Positions 63,651 to 64,000 of a DNA stretch of 64,000 nt are shown piece by piece. The stretch's first letter is position 1; the number at the start of each line of letters is the position of its first letter. Made by a program: the position numbers and the translations under genes. The notes beneath the pieces are model-generated. The model saw only the letters and a program-made list of their open reading frames with translations, made no database searches and was not told the DNA's origin. The DNA comes from Siphonodentalium dalli (taxonomy: Eukaryota; Mollusca; Scaphopoda; Gadilida; Siphonodentaliidae): positions 23,252,991 through 23,316,990 of the forward strand of contig CP136061.1 of NCBI GenBank assembly GCA_032622095.1, in the 5' to 3' direction.

Positions 63651-64000
63651 CTAACCCAGAGATTCATGAATAGAACTCAGGGATTTATGACTTTTTCGAA
63701 GGATTTATGGTTCTAACCCAGAGATTCATGAATAGAACTCAGGGATTTATGACTTTTTTGAAGGATTTATGGCTCTAACCCCGAGATTCATGACTACAAC
63801 TCAGGGATTTATGACTTTTTCGAAGGATTTATGGTTCTAACCCAGAGATTCATGAATACAACTCAGGGATTTATGACTTTTTCGAAGGATTTGTGGCTCT
63901 AACCCAGAGATTCATGAATACAACGCAGGGATTTATGACTTTTTCGAAGGATTTATGGCTCTAACCCAGAGATTCATGAATACAACGCAAGGATTTATGA
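62850..64000 (+). repeat. Start of a further block-beta copy, cut by the window end
   Basis: Markers match about 18.55-19.70 kb at a constant 44,304 bp: CATTATTAC 63,045 (18,741), TTCGTGAATAC 63,477 (19,173) and GACTTTTTTGAAGG 63,751 (19,447). The last base of the window corresponds to 19,696 and lies in the AACGCAAGG monomer. A small difference is GGCTCTAACCCC here versus GGCTTTAACCCC at 19.46 kb. The array very likely continues with more beta sequence past the window. Confidence 0.8.

Larger units (their letters stand above)
1..64000 (+). repeat. 62-bp satellite DNA array filling the whole window
   Basis: Every part of the window is the same 62-bp unit repeated head to tail in one orientation, about 35% G+C. 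The length is accounted for exactly by 1,033 periods of 62 bp, minus 3 bp of phase difference between the ends, minus 43 located one-base contractions. This leaves no room for an inserted gene, transposon or spacer. Monomers differ mostly by substitutions at a limited set of positions. The structure (short monomer, higher-order repeats, kilobase duplications, no unique DNA) is typical of eukaryotic satellite DNA in centromeric or heterochromatic regions; that location is inference. I do not recognise the family. Both window ends fall inside the array, so its full size is unknown. Confidence 0.98.

Noticed and set aside
1-64000. A giant repetitive protein gene
   Set aside because: The period of 62 is not a multiple of three and every frame meets stop codons (TAA in TTCTAACC, plus TGA and TAG in other frames) within about three monomers. 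The reverse strand likewise has TAA, TAG and TGA in each monomer.
1-64000. CRISPR array
   Set aside because: There are no unique spacers. The whole 62-bp period is repeated with only point variants, and no cas-like gene is present.
1-64000. Telomeric or subtelomeric simple repeat, or rDNA spacer
   Set aside because: No short G-rich telomere unit (such as TTAGGG-like runs) and no rRNA sequence is present. The rare GATTTAGGG variants are single substitutions of GATTTATGG.
1-64000. Transposable element or foreign insert hidden in the array
   Set aside because: The length bookkeeping is exact, monomer register is unbroken, and no target-site duplication, terminal inverted repeat or non-satellite stretch was seen.
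1-64000. Strand switch or inverted repeat arm within the array
   Set aside because: All monomers read in the same orientation. I found no segment matching the reverse complement beyond the short palindromes inside each monomer.

Overview
The whole 64,000-bp window is one uninterrupted tandem-repeat (satellite) array. No protein-coding gene, RNA gene, transposable element, CRISPR array or unique single-copy sequence could be found on either strand. The monomer is 62 bp, about 35% G+C, always on the same strand and in the same register. The length can be accounted for exactly: 1,033 monomer periods of 62 bp, less 3 bp of phase difference between the two window ends, less 43 one-base contractions that I could locate (41 in a T5 run, 2 in a T3 run), gives 64,000 bp. 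So there is no other net insertion or deletion. An array this long, with multi-level higher-order structure, points to a eukaryotic chromosome (centromeric, pericentromeric or other heterochromatin) in a long-read assembly. I do not recognise the satellite family and cannot name the species.

The array is hierarchical. (1) The 62-bp monomer looks like an old trimer of 20+21+21 bp sub-repeats that each begin with a (G/A)GATT(T/C)ATG motif. (2) About ten recurring monomer types are set by diagnostic bases in the variable half of the monomer. (3) The types follow each other in 8-9-monomer blocks of about 0.5 kb, with a run of C monomers, one D, a run of E and then F or G. (4) Three such blocks make a 25-monomer, 1,549-bp higher-order repeat in the 25.6-47.5 kb part. 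(5) Kilobase-scale in-register duplications of 681, 1,363, 2,044, 2,167, 3,223, 4,462, 5,637, 11,212/12,080 and 12,580 bp lie on top.

Layout: 1-10.7 kb holds family-alpha blocks (copies starting at 1 and 5,638, with a 2,044-bp tandem duplication). 10.7-12.1 kb is a mixed linker. 12.1-17.6 kb is a third alpha copy ending in a 1,363-bp duplication. About 17.65-30.2 kb is block beta copy 1, and about 30.2-40.3 kb is beta copy 2 at a constant 12,580-bp offset. 40.3-44.75 kb is a near-perfect 4,462-bp tandem duplication. 44.2-49.9 kb is a stretch of 25- and 33-monomer repeats. 49.9-52.3 kb is a partial third beta copy. 52.3-58.8 kb is a patchwork of short-range duplications. 58.8-61.9 kb is a clearly more diverged island. 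From 61.9 kb to the end the sequence returns to homogenised satellite and enters another beta copy, so the array continues past both window ends.

The 64-codon open frames on the plus strand are by-products of the one-base contractions and are not annotated as genes. Segment boundaries given with 'about' were read by eye and may be off by one or two monomers.
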